From the NCBI GenBank assembly GCA_030431455.1, contig JAUIJE010000001.1, positions 124,001 to 188,000 on the forward strand: 64,000 bases of DNA, written 5' to 3'. How positions within the stretch are numbered: position 1 is the first letter of the stretch; every line of letters starts with the position of its first letter. The stretch is from a bacterium (GTDB lineage: Bacteria > Myxococcota > UBA727 > JAUIJE01). Shown here piece after piece: positions 43,821 to 51,428 of this stretch. The notes beneath the pieces are model-generated. The model was not told where the DNA came from and made no database searches. It worked only from the letters and a program-made list of their open reading frames with translations. Made by a program: the position numbers and the translations under genes.

Positions 43821-44933
43821 GTGCGAACGGGGGCGTGGCTTTTGGGGGGGATCGCGGCGGTGGCGCTGTGGGGTGGCGTCGCGCGCGCCGACGAGCGCGT
43901 CTTGGTCCGATCCGATCACGCCGAGGTCGAGGTCGAAGGCGAGCGATACCGGCTCGTGACCCGCCAAGCTCCGCTGTCGGCGGTGGTGCTCGAGGCCAGC
44001 GGGCAAAAGCGGCTCGTGGTCAACGTCGTGCGGCTCGGGCAACGCCCCGACGAGGCCCGCACCAGCACCCCGCTGTTGGTCACGGTGGGGCGGTCCCAGA
44101 AGGTGTTCCCCAATCGTCCCGCCTTGGTCGAGGGGCGCAAGGTCTCGCGGGGCCCGGCGGACACCATCGCGTCGTACCCGGTGCGCTACCCGCTGCGCAT
44201 CGGCCCGCGCGGACAGATCCCGGTCCGGGTGGCGCTGCGCCGCCGCGACGACGAGGGCACGGTGGGGGTGCGCCTCACCCTCGAGGAGCCCAAAGACACG
44301 CTGCTGACCCCCCTCGGCACGGTGAAAAAGAAAAAGCCGCGCAAGTCACGTCCGGTCGCCAAAAAGCCTCGCCGCCAAAAGGCGGCCAAGGACGAACCCC
44401 CACCGCGCACGGTGGCGGCGTTGCCCGCGGCGCGGCCGGACGCGGGGACCGACGACGGGGGCGCGGGGAAGGGCGGGCCGGATCCGGGCCCGGACGCGGG
44501 GACCGCCGATGCGCACGTGGTGGTCGACGTCAAAGACCCCGCGCCGGCGGTGACCGCGGGGTTGCGGGTGAAGCTCGTGGACGCGATGGGCGATCGGTTT
44601 GTGCTGCGCGAGGTCTTGGTGGAGCTCGACGACGGGACGTTGCTCTCGGTGGAGGACGCGGCGGGTTCGGCGCACAAGACCCTGGCGGTGTTCGACGGGG
44701 CGATCGCGCCGGGGCCACACCGGCTGCGGGTGTTCTTGAAGTACGTGGGCGATGGCGGGTTCTTCTTTTCCTACCTCGATGCGTACTCGTTTTACGTGAG
44801 CGATGAAGTGACATTTGATGCGCCCGGTCGCGGCGCGGTGGACGTGGTGGTCACGGGCGAGGAGCAGGGCAACATGTTCACCACGCCCCTCGAGGAGCGG
44901 CCTTCGCTGCGTTTTTCGGTCCAAGGCCGATAG
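43821..44933 (+). CDS. uncharacterised exported protein with Lys/Pro/Asp-rich linker
   Basis: The 370-residue product starts with a GTG and a signal peptide (MRTGAWLLGGIAAVALWGGV) cleaved after ARADE or nearby. An N-terminal beta-rich domain (about 22-160) is separated from a C-terminal beta-rich domain (about 230-370) by a basic, then Ala/Asp/Gly-rich linker (KKKKPRKSRPVAKKPRRQK, then PDAGTDDGGAGKGGPDPGPD). The second domain contains FVLREVLVELDDGTLLS and HRLRVFLKYVGDGGF, suggesting a jelly-roll or immunoglobulin-like fold. No family is recognised. GGAGG lies 12 bases upstream of the GTG, rather far. It converges with the TetR gene (3-bp gap). Confidence 0.72.
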   Translation: MRTGAWLLGGIAAVALWGGVARADERVLVRSDHAEVEVEGERYRLVTRQAPLSAVVLEASGQKRLVVNVVRLGQRPDEARTSTPLLVTVGRSQKVFPNRPALVEGRKVSRGPADTIASYPVRYPLRIGPRGQIPVRVALRRRDDEGTVGVRLTLEEPKDTLLTPLGTVKKKKPRKSRPVAKKPRRQKAAKDEPPPRTVAALPAARPDAGTDDGGAGKGGPDPGPDAGTADAHVVVDVKDPAPAVTAGLRVKLVDAMGDRFVLREVLVELDDGTLLSVEDAAGSAHKTLAVFDGAIAPGPHRLRVFLKYVGDGGFFFSYLDAYSFYVSDEVTFDAPGRGAVDVVVTGEEQGNMFTTPLEERPSLRFSVQGR

Positions 44934-44936
44934 CCG

Positions 44937-45551
44937 TCACCCGTCGATCACGCGCACCGCATCCCAACACACGGCCTCGGCGGCGTCGACCGAGGCGTGC
45001 GACAGCTTCACCCGGCCTTCCCAGTGGGCGCGGATCATCCCGTGGAACGCCCCAAAGATCAGCTCCATGAGCAACACCGGATCGGCGGGCTTCAGCTCCC
45101 CCCGGGCCTGGGCCTGCCGGACAAACTGCGCGCCGAAGGTCTTGAGCGCCTCGTCTACCCCGCGGCTTTCGTCGTCGAGATAAGACTGGTGGTGGTGCAG
45201 GTCCAAAAACGCAAATGCTTCTGGATGCTCCATCGCGAGCGCGGCCATCTCTTGCCAGATGACATGAAACTGCTCTTGGGCGGTGCCCTCGGGGGGAAAC
45301 TTCGCCTGGACCCGCATCGCGATGGCCAACTTCCACTTGCGGAACACGACGTTGACCAGCTCCTCTTTGCTTCGAAAGTGGTGGTAGATGGTGCCGGCCG
45401 CGACCTTGGCCTGTTTGGCGATCTCGGGCACCGCGGTTCCGTAAAAGCCCTTGGTCACAAACAGCGACAGCGCCGCGGCCAAGATCGCCTCCGACTTGTC
45501 GGAGGGCGATCGCCGCGGCGCGCGTGCTGAGGAGGAGGCCCGGTCAGGCAA
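44937..45551 (-). CDS. TetR/AcrR-family transcriptional regulator
   Basis: The 204-residue protein has a TetR helix-turn-helix (about residues 20-66; ALSLFVTKGFYGTAVPEIAK and AAGTIYHHFRSKEELVN) and an all-helical C-terminal ligand domain, with HHH in FLDLHHHQSY near the expected pocket. It starts with TTG, and its first codons overlap the end of the lipase-like gene by 8 bp, so both are on one transcript. A palindromic operator-like site just downstream of that transcript's promoter (46740-46757) suggests autorepression. The ligand might be a fatty acid or acyl-CoA given the neighbouring lipase; that is inference. Confidence 0.92.
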   Translation of the reverse strand: MPDRASSSARAPRRSPSDKSEAILAAALSLFVTKGFYGTAVPEIAKQAKVAAGTIYHHFRSKEELVNVVFRKWKLAIAMRVQAKFPPEGTAQEQFHVIWQEMAALAMEHPEAFAFLDLHHHQSYLDDESRGVDEALKTFGAQFVRQAQARGELKPADPVLLMELIFGAFHGMIRAHWEGRVKLSHASVDAAEAVCWDAVRVIDG

Positions 45552-46722
45552 TGTCGTTCACTTTCTGTGCGGGCCCGCGCCGGCGGAGCCGACGACGCCA
45601 CAACCCGAGACCCAGAAGGGTAAACGCTCCCGCCCCTGAAGGCGAGGGCCCACTGGCGCACCCCCCGAGCAGGTCGTTCAGGGTCAACGACCCGAGGTCG
45701 GGCGCCGCCGCCTCGTCATGGGTCTCCTCGTCATCGCTGATCTCCTCGTCATCGCCGGCCTCTTCGTCGTCGCCGATCTCTTCGTCGTCACCGATCTCTT
45801 CGTCGTCGCCGATCTCTTCGTCGTCGCCGGTCTCTTCGTCGTCGCCGGCCTCTTCGTCGTCGCCGGCCTCTTCGTCGTCGCCGGCCTCTTCGTCGTCGCC
45901 GGTGTCTTCGTCGCCCGACGCGAACGCGTCGGCGGGCAGACCGGCCACCAACGCGCCGTGCATGATGAGATAGATCGCGGGGTCGTACATGGTCTGGAAG
46001 TGGCCCACGAACTCGTCGCAGAGCCCGATGTTGGTCGCCCCCTCGACGATGGAGGTCTCGACCGGCCGGATGTACTCGTCGCCGCAGGTGTAGATCGACG
46101 TCATGGCCACGTTGTCGGGGAGGGGCACGGCCTGCACCGCGTTCAGAAAGTCGCTGCCCGGCGAGAGGTCGTGGAGGGCGGGCCAGTCGGCCACCGAGGC
46201 CGCGAGGGGGGCTTTGTCGATGCCGTTTTGGGGGGAGACGAAGGTGACCAGGCGGTCGACGTGCGCGTCGCCCCCGAGGGACTGCACATAGTAGCGGGCG
46301 ATCACGCCCCCGGTGCACTCGGCGAGGATGTCGATCTTGTCCTGCCCGCTGTCGGCCTTTACCTGGGCAACGACATTGGCAAGCTCGGCCGACGCCTGGA
46401 ACAGGCTGCCGGACAAAAGCTCGGGCGGCTCGTAGACCACGGGCGCGAAGCCGTCACGCTGAAGCCGCACCACGATGGCGTCGAACCATGCGGCGGGGAT
46501 GGTGACCCCGGTGATGAGCAGCACCGTGCGGGGCGCGGCCAGGGGCGTCGGCCCCGGCTCGACGTTGTCCAGGGCGACCTGGCGCTCGTCGGCGTACTTG
46601 TCGAGGAAGTAGTCGCCCCACGTGTGGGGGGACGTGATGTCCCCCTCGGGCAGGTCGCAGGTGCCGCCGCCGAGGATGAGCGCGGCCAAGAGCAGGGGGG
46701 TGGTGCGGGAAATGCGGGTCAT
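45544..46722 (-). CDS. lipase-like alpha/beta hydrolase lipoprotein with Cys in place of the catalytic Ser
   Basis: The 392-residue protein has a lipobox GGTC (Cys about 22), then a lipase-type alpha/beta-hydrolase core: RTVLLITGVTIPAAWFD (oxyanion-loop position), GFAPVVYEPPELL, and the nucleophile elbow KIDILAECTGGVIARYYVQS. In this family the elbow is normally GHSxGG; here it is AECTGG, placing Cys136 where Ser is expected. A linker of ten GDDEE[A/T/I] hexads follows (45721-45915), then GGCASGPSPSGAGAFTLLGLG and an Arg cluster, a MYXO-CTERM-like tail. ATG 46722 with GGAGG; an earlier in-frame ATG (46767) overlaps the operator and is less likely. Forms an operon with the TetR gene. Confidence 0.85.
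   Translation of the reverse strand: MTRISRTTPLLLAALILGGGTCDLPEGDITSPHTWGDYFLDKYADERQVALDNVEPGPTPLAAPRTVLLITGVTIPAAWFDAIVVRLQRDGFAPVVYEPPELLSGSLFQASAELANVVAQVKADSGQDKIDILAECTGGVIARYYVQSLGGDAHVDRLVTFVSPQNGIDKAPLAASVADWPALHDLSPGSDFLNAVQAVPLPDNVAMTSIYTCGDEYIRPVETSIVEGATNIGLCDEFVGHFQTMYDPAIYLIMHGALVAGLPADAFASGDEDTGDDEEAGDDEEAGDDEEAGDDEETGDDEEIGDDEEIGDDEEIGDDEEAGDDEEISDDEETHDEAAAPDLGSLTLNDLLGGCASGPSPSGAGAFTLLGLGLWRRRLRRRGPAQKVNDIA
45721..45915 (-). repeat. 18-bp tandem repeat encoding GDDEE[A/T/I] hexads
   Basis: Ten tandem 18-base units plus one shorter variant encode a strongly acidic spacer between the hydrolase core and the C-terminal sorting tail. Unit sequences are nearly identical at the DNA level, unlike the older-looking GD repeat at 24360, so this array is probably recently expanded and length-variable between strains. 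Confidence 0.9.
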
Positions 46723-46739
46723 GGGCCCTCCGTGAAAAC

Positions 46740-46757
46740 CGAATGAACATTCATTCG
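46740..46757. promoter_or_regulatory. palindromic operator, probable TetR-family binding site
   Basis: CGAATGA-ACAT-TCATTCG is a perfect 7-4-7 inverted repeat. Its core GAATGA-N4-TCATTC resembles operators of TetR-family fatty-acid regulators (Bacillus FadR sites have the form TGAATGA-N4-TCATTCA, from memory). It lies between the predicted -10 (46769-46774) and the start codon (46722) of the lipase/TetR operon, over or just after the expected transcription start. That placement fits direct repression by the TetR protein encoded in the same operon. Confidence 0.72.
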
Positions 46758-46768
46758 AGTAGGCCAAG

Positions 46769-46796
46769 GTGTACGGAGAGACCGGGGCGAGGTCAA
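46769..46796 (-). promoter_or_regulatory. predicted sigma-70-type promoter of the lipase/TetR operon
   Basis: On the minus strand TTGACC (46796-46791) and TACACC (46774-46769) are separated by 16 bases. The -35 match is good and the -10 match weak. The palindromic operator begins about 12 bases downstream. A prediction from sequence only. Confidence 0.45.
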
Positions 46797-46820
46797 CCGC
46801 GGAGAGTACTCGTGTTCGCT

Positions 46821-46862
46821 AATTACTTGAAAACAAACAGTAATTGGTCGAATGATCGTTCG
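46821..46862. promoter_or_regulatory. second inverted-repeat cluster upstream of the lipase/TetR operon
   Basis: AATTACT (46821-46827) and AGTAATT (46839-46845) form a perfect AT-rich inverted repeat with an 11-base spacer. Next to it CGAATGATCGTTCG (46849-46862) is a near-palindrome resembling the operator at 46740. They lie just after the stop of the epimerase gene and upstream of the lipase promoter, and could be extra regulator sites or a weak terminator for the epimerase gene. Confidence 0.4.
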
Positions 46863-46877
46863 GTCAGGGGCGGCGGC

Positions 46878-47864
46878 TCAGGTTTCGACCGGGTATGGGC
46901 CCTGCGCGAAGGCGACCGGGTGGTAGGGCTTTTGGCCCACCGCGCGGGCCAACGGACTGAACAGATCCGCGCCCGCGGCGAGCCGGCCGAGGACGGCGGC
47001 GAAGTCGTGGCGGGGGGCCCAGCCGAGGTCGCGCCGGGCGGCGGCGTTGACGTACACGCGGCCGATGCGCGGGGCCATGGTGTAACCGTGGGCGGCATAA
47101 ATCTGTGCATAGCCGGGCAGGTGGCGGGCCACCGCGGCGGGGGCATCGGTGGAGAGGGTGATGCAGTCGCTTTCGGTCAACGGGGTGGTGGCGCTGATGA
47201 TGTAGCGGCCGAAGCCGAGGTCCCGGATGCGCTCGGCGGCGCACAGGTGGGCGGAGACCGCGTCCTCGATCTCGACCCGGCGAAACAAGAACTCGTTGAG
47301 CTTGGCGTTGTCGGCCGCGTACGCGTCCCGGGTCGCGGCGTCGTCGTCCTCCTCGAGAAAGAACCGCGACGTGCGGAGCACCAGCACCGGGAGTTGGTGG
47401 TTGCGGAAGAAGAGCTGGCACAGGTCTTCAGCCGCGGCTTTGGTCACCCCGTAGATGTTCTTGGGAATGGGGGAGAGCTGCTCGGTGACCCACACCGCGC
47501 CCTGGTCCTGGCCCGCCTGCATGGCGTCGCCGAACACGCTGGTGGTGCTGGTGAACACCACCGGGGTGTTCCCGTGGCGCACCGCGGCCTCGAGCACGCG
47601 CAACGTGCCCGTGACGTTGACCTCGATGAAGTCCTGCTTTTTGTGCGTGGCCACGTGGGGCTTGTGCAACGTGGCGGGGTGGAACACCACGTCGGCCCCG
47701 GCCATCGCCTGCTCGAGGACGGCGTCGTCGAGCAGCGACCCGACGTGGGTGGTGTAGGGGCCCGGGAGCAGGTCGAGCCCCGCGCAGGTGTCGCCGCGAT
47801 CGATGAGCGTGCGGGCCAAGGCCTCGCCCAGGTGACCGGAGGTGCCGGTGATCAGCGCGTGCAT
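46878..47864 (-). CDS. NAD-dependent epimerase/dehydratase family protein (extended SDR)
   Basis: The 328-residue protein has the extended short-chain dehydrogenase layout: N-terminal TGTSGHLG (NAD-binding TGxxGxxG), ADVVFHPATLHKP after strand 4, STTSVFG, and the catalytic Tyr-x3-Lys in YGVTKAAAE. The C-terminal half (about 180-328) forms the substrate domain. Enzymes of this type epimerise, dehydrate or reduce nucleotide sugars or related compounds in the cytoplasm; the substrate is not evident. The ATG at 47864 fits the Rossmann start. 31 bp separate it from the lipase-like gene upstream on the same strand. Confidence 0.87.
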   Translation of the reverse strand: MHALITGTSGHLGEALARTLIDRGDTCAGLDLLPGPYTTHVGSLLDDAVLEQAMAGADVVFHPATLHKPHVATHKKQDFIEVNVTGTLRVLEAAVRHGNTPVVFTSTTSVFGDAMQAGQDQGAVWVTEQLSPIPKNIYGVTKAAAEDLCQLFFRNHQLPVLVLRTSRFFLEEDDDAATRDAYAADNAKLNEFLFRRVEIEDAVSAHLCAAERIRDLGFGRYIISATTPLTESDCITLSTDAPAAVARHLPGYAQIYAAHGYTMAPRIGRVYVNAAARRDLGWAPRHDFAAVLGRLAAGADLFSPLARAVGQKPYHPVAFAQGPYPVET

Positions 47865-47895
47865 GGGCCGGTCATGACCACGGCATGGGGGGTGG

Positions 47896-49914
47896 TCAAT
47901 CCGGGTCGCAGGCCCCGTCGCAGCCGAGAGTGACAATGCCACTGCGAAGAAATGTGCCGCGCATGTGCCGGTAGTGGGGCAAGCCCCGCAGCTTGGGGTG
48001 GGGGTCGTCGCCCTCGTCCATGGGTTGGCTGGCCAGGGGCTCGGGGGGCAGGCCGAAGTCGTACTCGACCAGCGCCCAGGGGGGCGCGGCGTTTTCGTCG
48101 ACGACGTCCACCCCCCACACGTCGCGGTTGGCGGGCCCGATGAGGGGCATTTGCAGCTCGCGGGCCAGGAGATGGCCGCTCACGGTGGGCACCTGGTGAT
48201 CGCCGATGGCGAGGGTCAGCAACGCCTGCTTGTCGGCGGTGACCCCGGCGAGGGGGGCGCGGTTCAAGTGGCGGGCGTAGCCGCTCGGTTCGGCCCGGTC
48301 CCAGAGCTGTTGGGCGAGGGCGATCATCAGCTGGATGTCGCGGGCGTCGCTCCATTGGCCTTTCATCAGGCCGAGGAACAGATCGAAGTCTTGGCTTCGG
48401 GTCAACATCAGGCTGTACGGGGTCCCGGCCACGTCGAGCACGCCCCGGGACAGCCCCGGGTCCACCGCGAGCAGGACGGTGCCGAGGATGCCCCCCTGGG
48501 AGCTGCCGAAGTAAGTCACCGGCTCGGGCGACAACAGTGGCATGCCGCCGGGGTTGAGGGCGGGGTCGGTGGCGAGGGGGCCCTCGAGGGCCTTGCGCAG
48601 GGCGATGAAGTTGATGATCGACTGCTGCAGCCGGTCGGGCACGGTGGCGAACTGGTGCATCTCCCCGGCGAAGATGAAGCCGATGATGGTGGGCACGTCG
48701 GTCTGGCTCATGCCCTGCCAGTCGACCGCGGCGAGGGCGAAGTTCTCCTCTTGGGCGAAGACCTGGTAGGCCTGGGCTTCGACTTGATCCCGGGAGGTGA
48801 GCAGGCCGTGGCCGACCATCGCCACCCGTGCAGGTTCATTTGGGGCGGCGTAGGGCACCAGCAGGGTGAAGGGGATGTCCACGGTGCCGTCCATCACGGG
48901 CAGACCGTCGGGGCCGAGGTTGAGGTAGGCACCGGAGAACACGCTGTCCAAAAAGCGGGGGACCGCGAGGGTGCCCCGGACCCGATAGGCGATGAACGCC
49001 GACCAGTCTGGCTCGACGTCGGTGATGTCGATGCCGACCCCGCGGGCCTCGATGTCGGCCAGGGCGGCGTCGCGCATGGACAGAAGGCGCCCGGTGCTGT
49101 TGTCGACGCTGCCGGTGGTGAAGTCCCAGGCGATTTGCACGTCGTCACGGGACACGCCGGCGGCGGCGAGGTGGGCGAAGATGTCGTCATACAGCGCGGT
49201 GCGTTCGTCGTCGGGGTTGGCGCGGTCGCGGAGGGCGGCGAACGCCGCGCTGGGGGGGAGCACTTGGCCGTCGGCGTCCTGGATGTGGCGGAGGGCGACG
49301 ATGTAGCGCTGGGCGGGTTCGAGCCCGATCACCGGGCGCACAATGAGGCTGCGTTCGGCGCCGTGATCGGTGGCGAAGTCGAGCTCGGCGAAGTGGGGGA
49401 TGCGCTCGCCGGTGGTGGCGTCGAGCACCACGGTGGGACAATCGGGCTGGAGGCTGGCTTCGATGTCGTCGAGCGCGGGGAGGCCGGCGTTGGTGGCGCC
49501 GGGCATAAAGGTGAGCAGCGGGGTGCCCGCGGAGAAGCCATCCGCCACGTTCCATTTGGTGGGGTTGGTGTGTTCGCCGTCGTCGGTGACGGGGAACAGC
49601 AGCGGGGCCAAGGCGAGGCGGCGGCCGGTGGGCGAGGTGTCGTCGGCCACGGTGAACACATTGTTGGGGAACGGATAGCCGCACACCGCGGGGTCGATGG
49701 GGTCACATTCGAGGGTGGGGGTGTCGCCGGAAAAGGGCGGCGGGAGCGTGCCCGCGTCGGGCGAGGGCGATCCTGCGTCCGCGCCCGCATCGCCCCCCCC
49801 GAGGGCGCCCCCGTCGGGGTGGCCGGGGCCCGCGTCCGAACCGGGTCCGGTCATGCCCCCGGGGCACGCGGGGAGCAGAGCGGAACACACGACGAACAGA
49901 ACAGACCAACGCAT
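47896..49914 (-). CDS. large lipase-like alpha/beta-hydrolase lipoprotein
   Basis: The 672-residue protein has a lipobox LPAC (Cys17), then a Gly/Asp/Pro-rich linker (about 18-60). The body has an N-terminal domain opening DPAVCGYPFPNNVFTVAD, a form seen in bacterial lipases of the virulence-factor-lipase N-terminal type, and an alpha/beta-hydrolase core with VAMVGHGLL, FALAAVDWQGM and the nucleophile elbow YFGSSQGG (Ser472). It probably hydrolyses esters at the cell surface. C-terminal segments contain Cys pairs (GCDGACDPD). ATG at 49914. It lies downstream of the metallo-hydrolase gene, separated by a GC hairpin. Confidence 0.8.
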   Translation of the reverse strand: MRWSVLFVVCSALLPACPGGMTGPGSDAGPGHPDGGALGGGDAGADAGSPSPDAGTLPPPFSGDTPTLECDPIDPAVCGYPFPNNVFTVADDTSPTGRRLALAPLLFPVTDDGEHTNPTKWNVADGFSAGTPLLTFMPGATNAGLPALDDIEASLQPDCPTVVLDATTGERIPHFAELDFATDHGAERSLIVRPVIGLEPAQRYIVALRHIQDADGQVLPPSAAFAALRDRANPDDERTALYDDIFAHLAAAGVSRDDVQIAWDFTTGSVDNSTGRLLSMRDAALADIEARGVGIDITDVEPDWSAFIAYRVRGTLAVPRFLDSVFSGAYLNLGPDGLPVMDGTVDIPFTLLVPYAAPNEPARVAMVGHGLLTSRDQVEAQAYQVFAQEENFALAAVDWQGMSQTDVPTIIGFIFAGEMHQFATVPDRLQQSIINFIALRKALEGPLATDPALNPGGMPLLSPEPVTYFGSSQGGILGTVLLAVDPGLSRGVLDVAGTPYSLMLTRSQDFDLFLGLMKGQWSDARDIQLMIALAQQLWDRAEPSGYARHLNRAPLAGVTADKQALLTLAIGDHQVPTVSGHLLARELQMPLIGPANRDVWGVDVVDENAAPPWALVEYDFGLPPEPLASQPMDEGDDPHPKLRGLPHYRHMRGTFLRSGIVTLGCDGACDPD

Positions 49915-49967
49915 GCCAATAGCGTGGCAGCTGCGTGCAAAAACAGGATGAAACCGCGCTGAAAGGT

Positions 49968-49987
49968 CCCCCGCCCGGCTGCGGGGG
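49968..49987 (-). terminator. GC hairpin, possible terminator of the metallo-hydrolase gene
   Basis: CCCCCGC (49968-49974) and GCGGGGG (49981-49987) form a perfect 7-bp stem with a 6-base loop, 9 bp after the stop of the 49997 gene in the minus direction. Only a short T run (CTTT) follows, so it may be a weak intrinsic terminator or a processing hairpin. Confidence 0.5.
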
Positions 49988-49996
49988 CGCTTTGCC

Positions 49997-51388
49997 TCAC
50001 CGGGCGGCCACCTTCGCGCCCCGCATCTGGATGGTCCCGTTCTTGTGGATGTCGATGCGCAGGGTGCCGTCCCAGCCGGTGGCGTAGATGGCGCGATCGA
50101 CGCGAACGCCTTCGAAGGTGCGCATCTTGACCCCCGCGGGCAGCACCTGGGTCGGGTGCCGGCGGCCGGACACACCCTCTTGGAGAATGTCGACGATGTT
50201 GCGGCGGGGGTGGCCGTACTGCCACGCGGTCCAGTTCTCTTTGCGGGCGGGGTCGCCCATGGAGATGACCGCCATCTGGGGGGTCATGGCTTTCATCAGC
50301 GGGCGGGTGGTGCCGTTGTCGGAGCCGTGGTGGCCCACCTGGTAGATGTCGACATCGAGCAGCCCGGTGCTGTCAAACTTGTCGAGGAAACCATGAATAG
50401 CGGTCTCCTCCAGGTCCCCGGTGATCAAGATCGAGGCTTTGCCAAAGTCGATGCGGGTGGCCACCGAGTGGTTGTTGGCGTTGTCGAAGTGGGGGTGGCC
50501 CCAGCCGCTTTTGCCCCAGCCGGGATCGGTCTTGAAGCCGCCGTGCAGCACGCGGACCTCGGGGTCGACCTTCGCGCAGCGGAAGGGGTCGACGACGGGG
50601 GAGGTGTAGCCCCGCCGGTCGATCATGTCGTTGGTGAGGGACAGGTGTTGGGTCTTGGTGCCGCGCTTTTTGAGGTAGGCGGCGAGGGCTTGCTCGGGCA
50701 CCTCGACGATGTCGTCCCCGGGCACCCCGTCGTCGATGATGCGCTTGACCGTGTAGCGCTCGAACAGCATCGGCATGCCGCGCATGTGGTCGATGTGGGG
50801 GTGGGTGATCACGAGGACGTCGAGGGTGCGGCGGAGGTCTTTGCGGCGGGCAAAAAATGCGTCCAGCTCGCGCTGCAGGGCCGCGACCCCGTCAAACCCG
50901 GGGCTGTCCTCGCCCCCGGTGTCGAACAGCATCGCCCCGCAGGGGAACTCGAGCAGGGTGGCCGCGCCTTGGCCGATGTTGAGCACGTGCATGGTCATCG
51001 ACAGGGCGGGGGGGAACGACGCGGGGGCGTCATCGGTCGCCTCGGCCCGGGCCTGTCCGAGGTCGGCGTTGAACAACCGGCCGTGCTCGTCGTCGGCCTT
51101 GTCCTGCAACACCACCGGGGCTTCACCCATCGCCTGGTCGAAGCCCGCTGCCGCCGGCGGCGCCTCTTTTGCCGGGGCCGCGTCGGGGGTCGGGCCCGGG
51201 GCCTCCTCCGGGCCGGTCTCGGCGCCCTCCGGGGGGCTCTCGTCGTCATCGGGCCCCGCGCCTTGCTCGACCACGATGTCGGGAAAGGGCTCGGCTTTGC
51301 GCCGGCGCGCCGGCTTGTCGTCGGCGCACGAGGCCACCGCTGCGCCCAGGAGCACCGCGGCCACCGCGGCCCAGAACCACTTCGTCAT
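49997..51388 (-). CDS. lipidated metallo-beta-lactamase-fold hydrolase (ComEC/Rec2-like domain)
   Basis: The 463-residue protein has a lipobox VASC (Cys21), then an acidic Pro/Ala-rich spacer (about 25-130). The metallo-beta-lactamase fold has HPHIDH (His196, His198, Asp200, His201), ILITGDLEETAI for the bridging Asp, and VGHHGSDN for the last His. This ordering, together with TMHVLNIGQGAATLLEFP at the fold start, is that of the ComEC/Rec2 C-terminal domain group, which act on nucleic acids or related phosphoesters. Here the domain is on its own and lipid-anchored rather than fused to a ComEC channel. Substrate unknown. ATG at 51388; 40 bp after the macroglobulin gene on the same strand. Confidence 0.88.
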   Translation of the reverse strand: MTKWFWAAVAAVLLGAAVASCADDKPARRRKAEPFPDIVVEQGAGPDDDESPPEGAETGPEEAPGPTPDAAPAKEAPPAAAGFDQAMGEAPVVLQDKADDEHGRLFNADLGQARAEATDDAPASFPPALSMTMHVLNIGQGAATLLEFPCGAMLFDTGGEDSPGFDGVAALQRELDAFFARRKDLRRTLDVLVITHPHIDHMRGMPMLFERYTVKRIIDDGVPGDDIVEVPEQALAAYLKKRGTKTQHLSLTNDMIDRRGYTSPVVDPFRCAKVDPEVRVLHGGFKTDPGWGKSGWGHPHFDNANNHSVATRIDFGKASILITGDLEETAIHGFLDKFDSTGLLDVDIYQVGHHGSDNGTTRPLMKAMTPQMAVISMGDPARKENWTAWQYGHPRRNIVDILQEGVSGRRHPTQVLPAGVKMRTFEGVRVDRAIYATGWDGTLRIDIHKNGTIQMRGAKVAAR

Positions 51389-51428
51389 GGTCTGGTTGTA
51401 ACAGCTCCGCGGCGCCTTGTCGTCGAGG

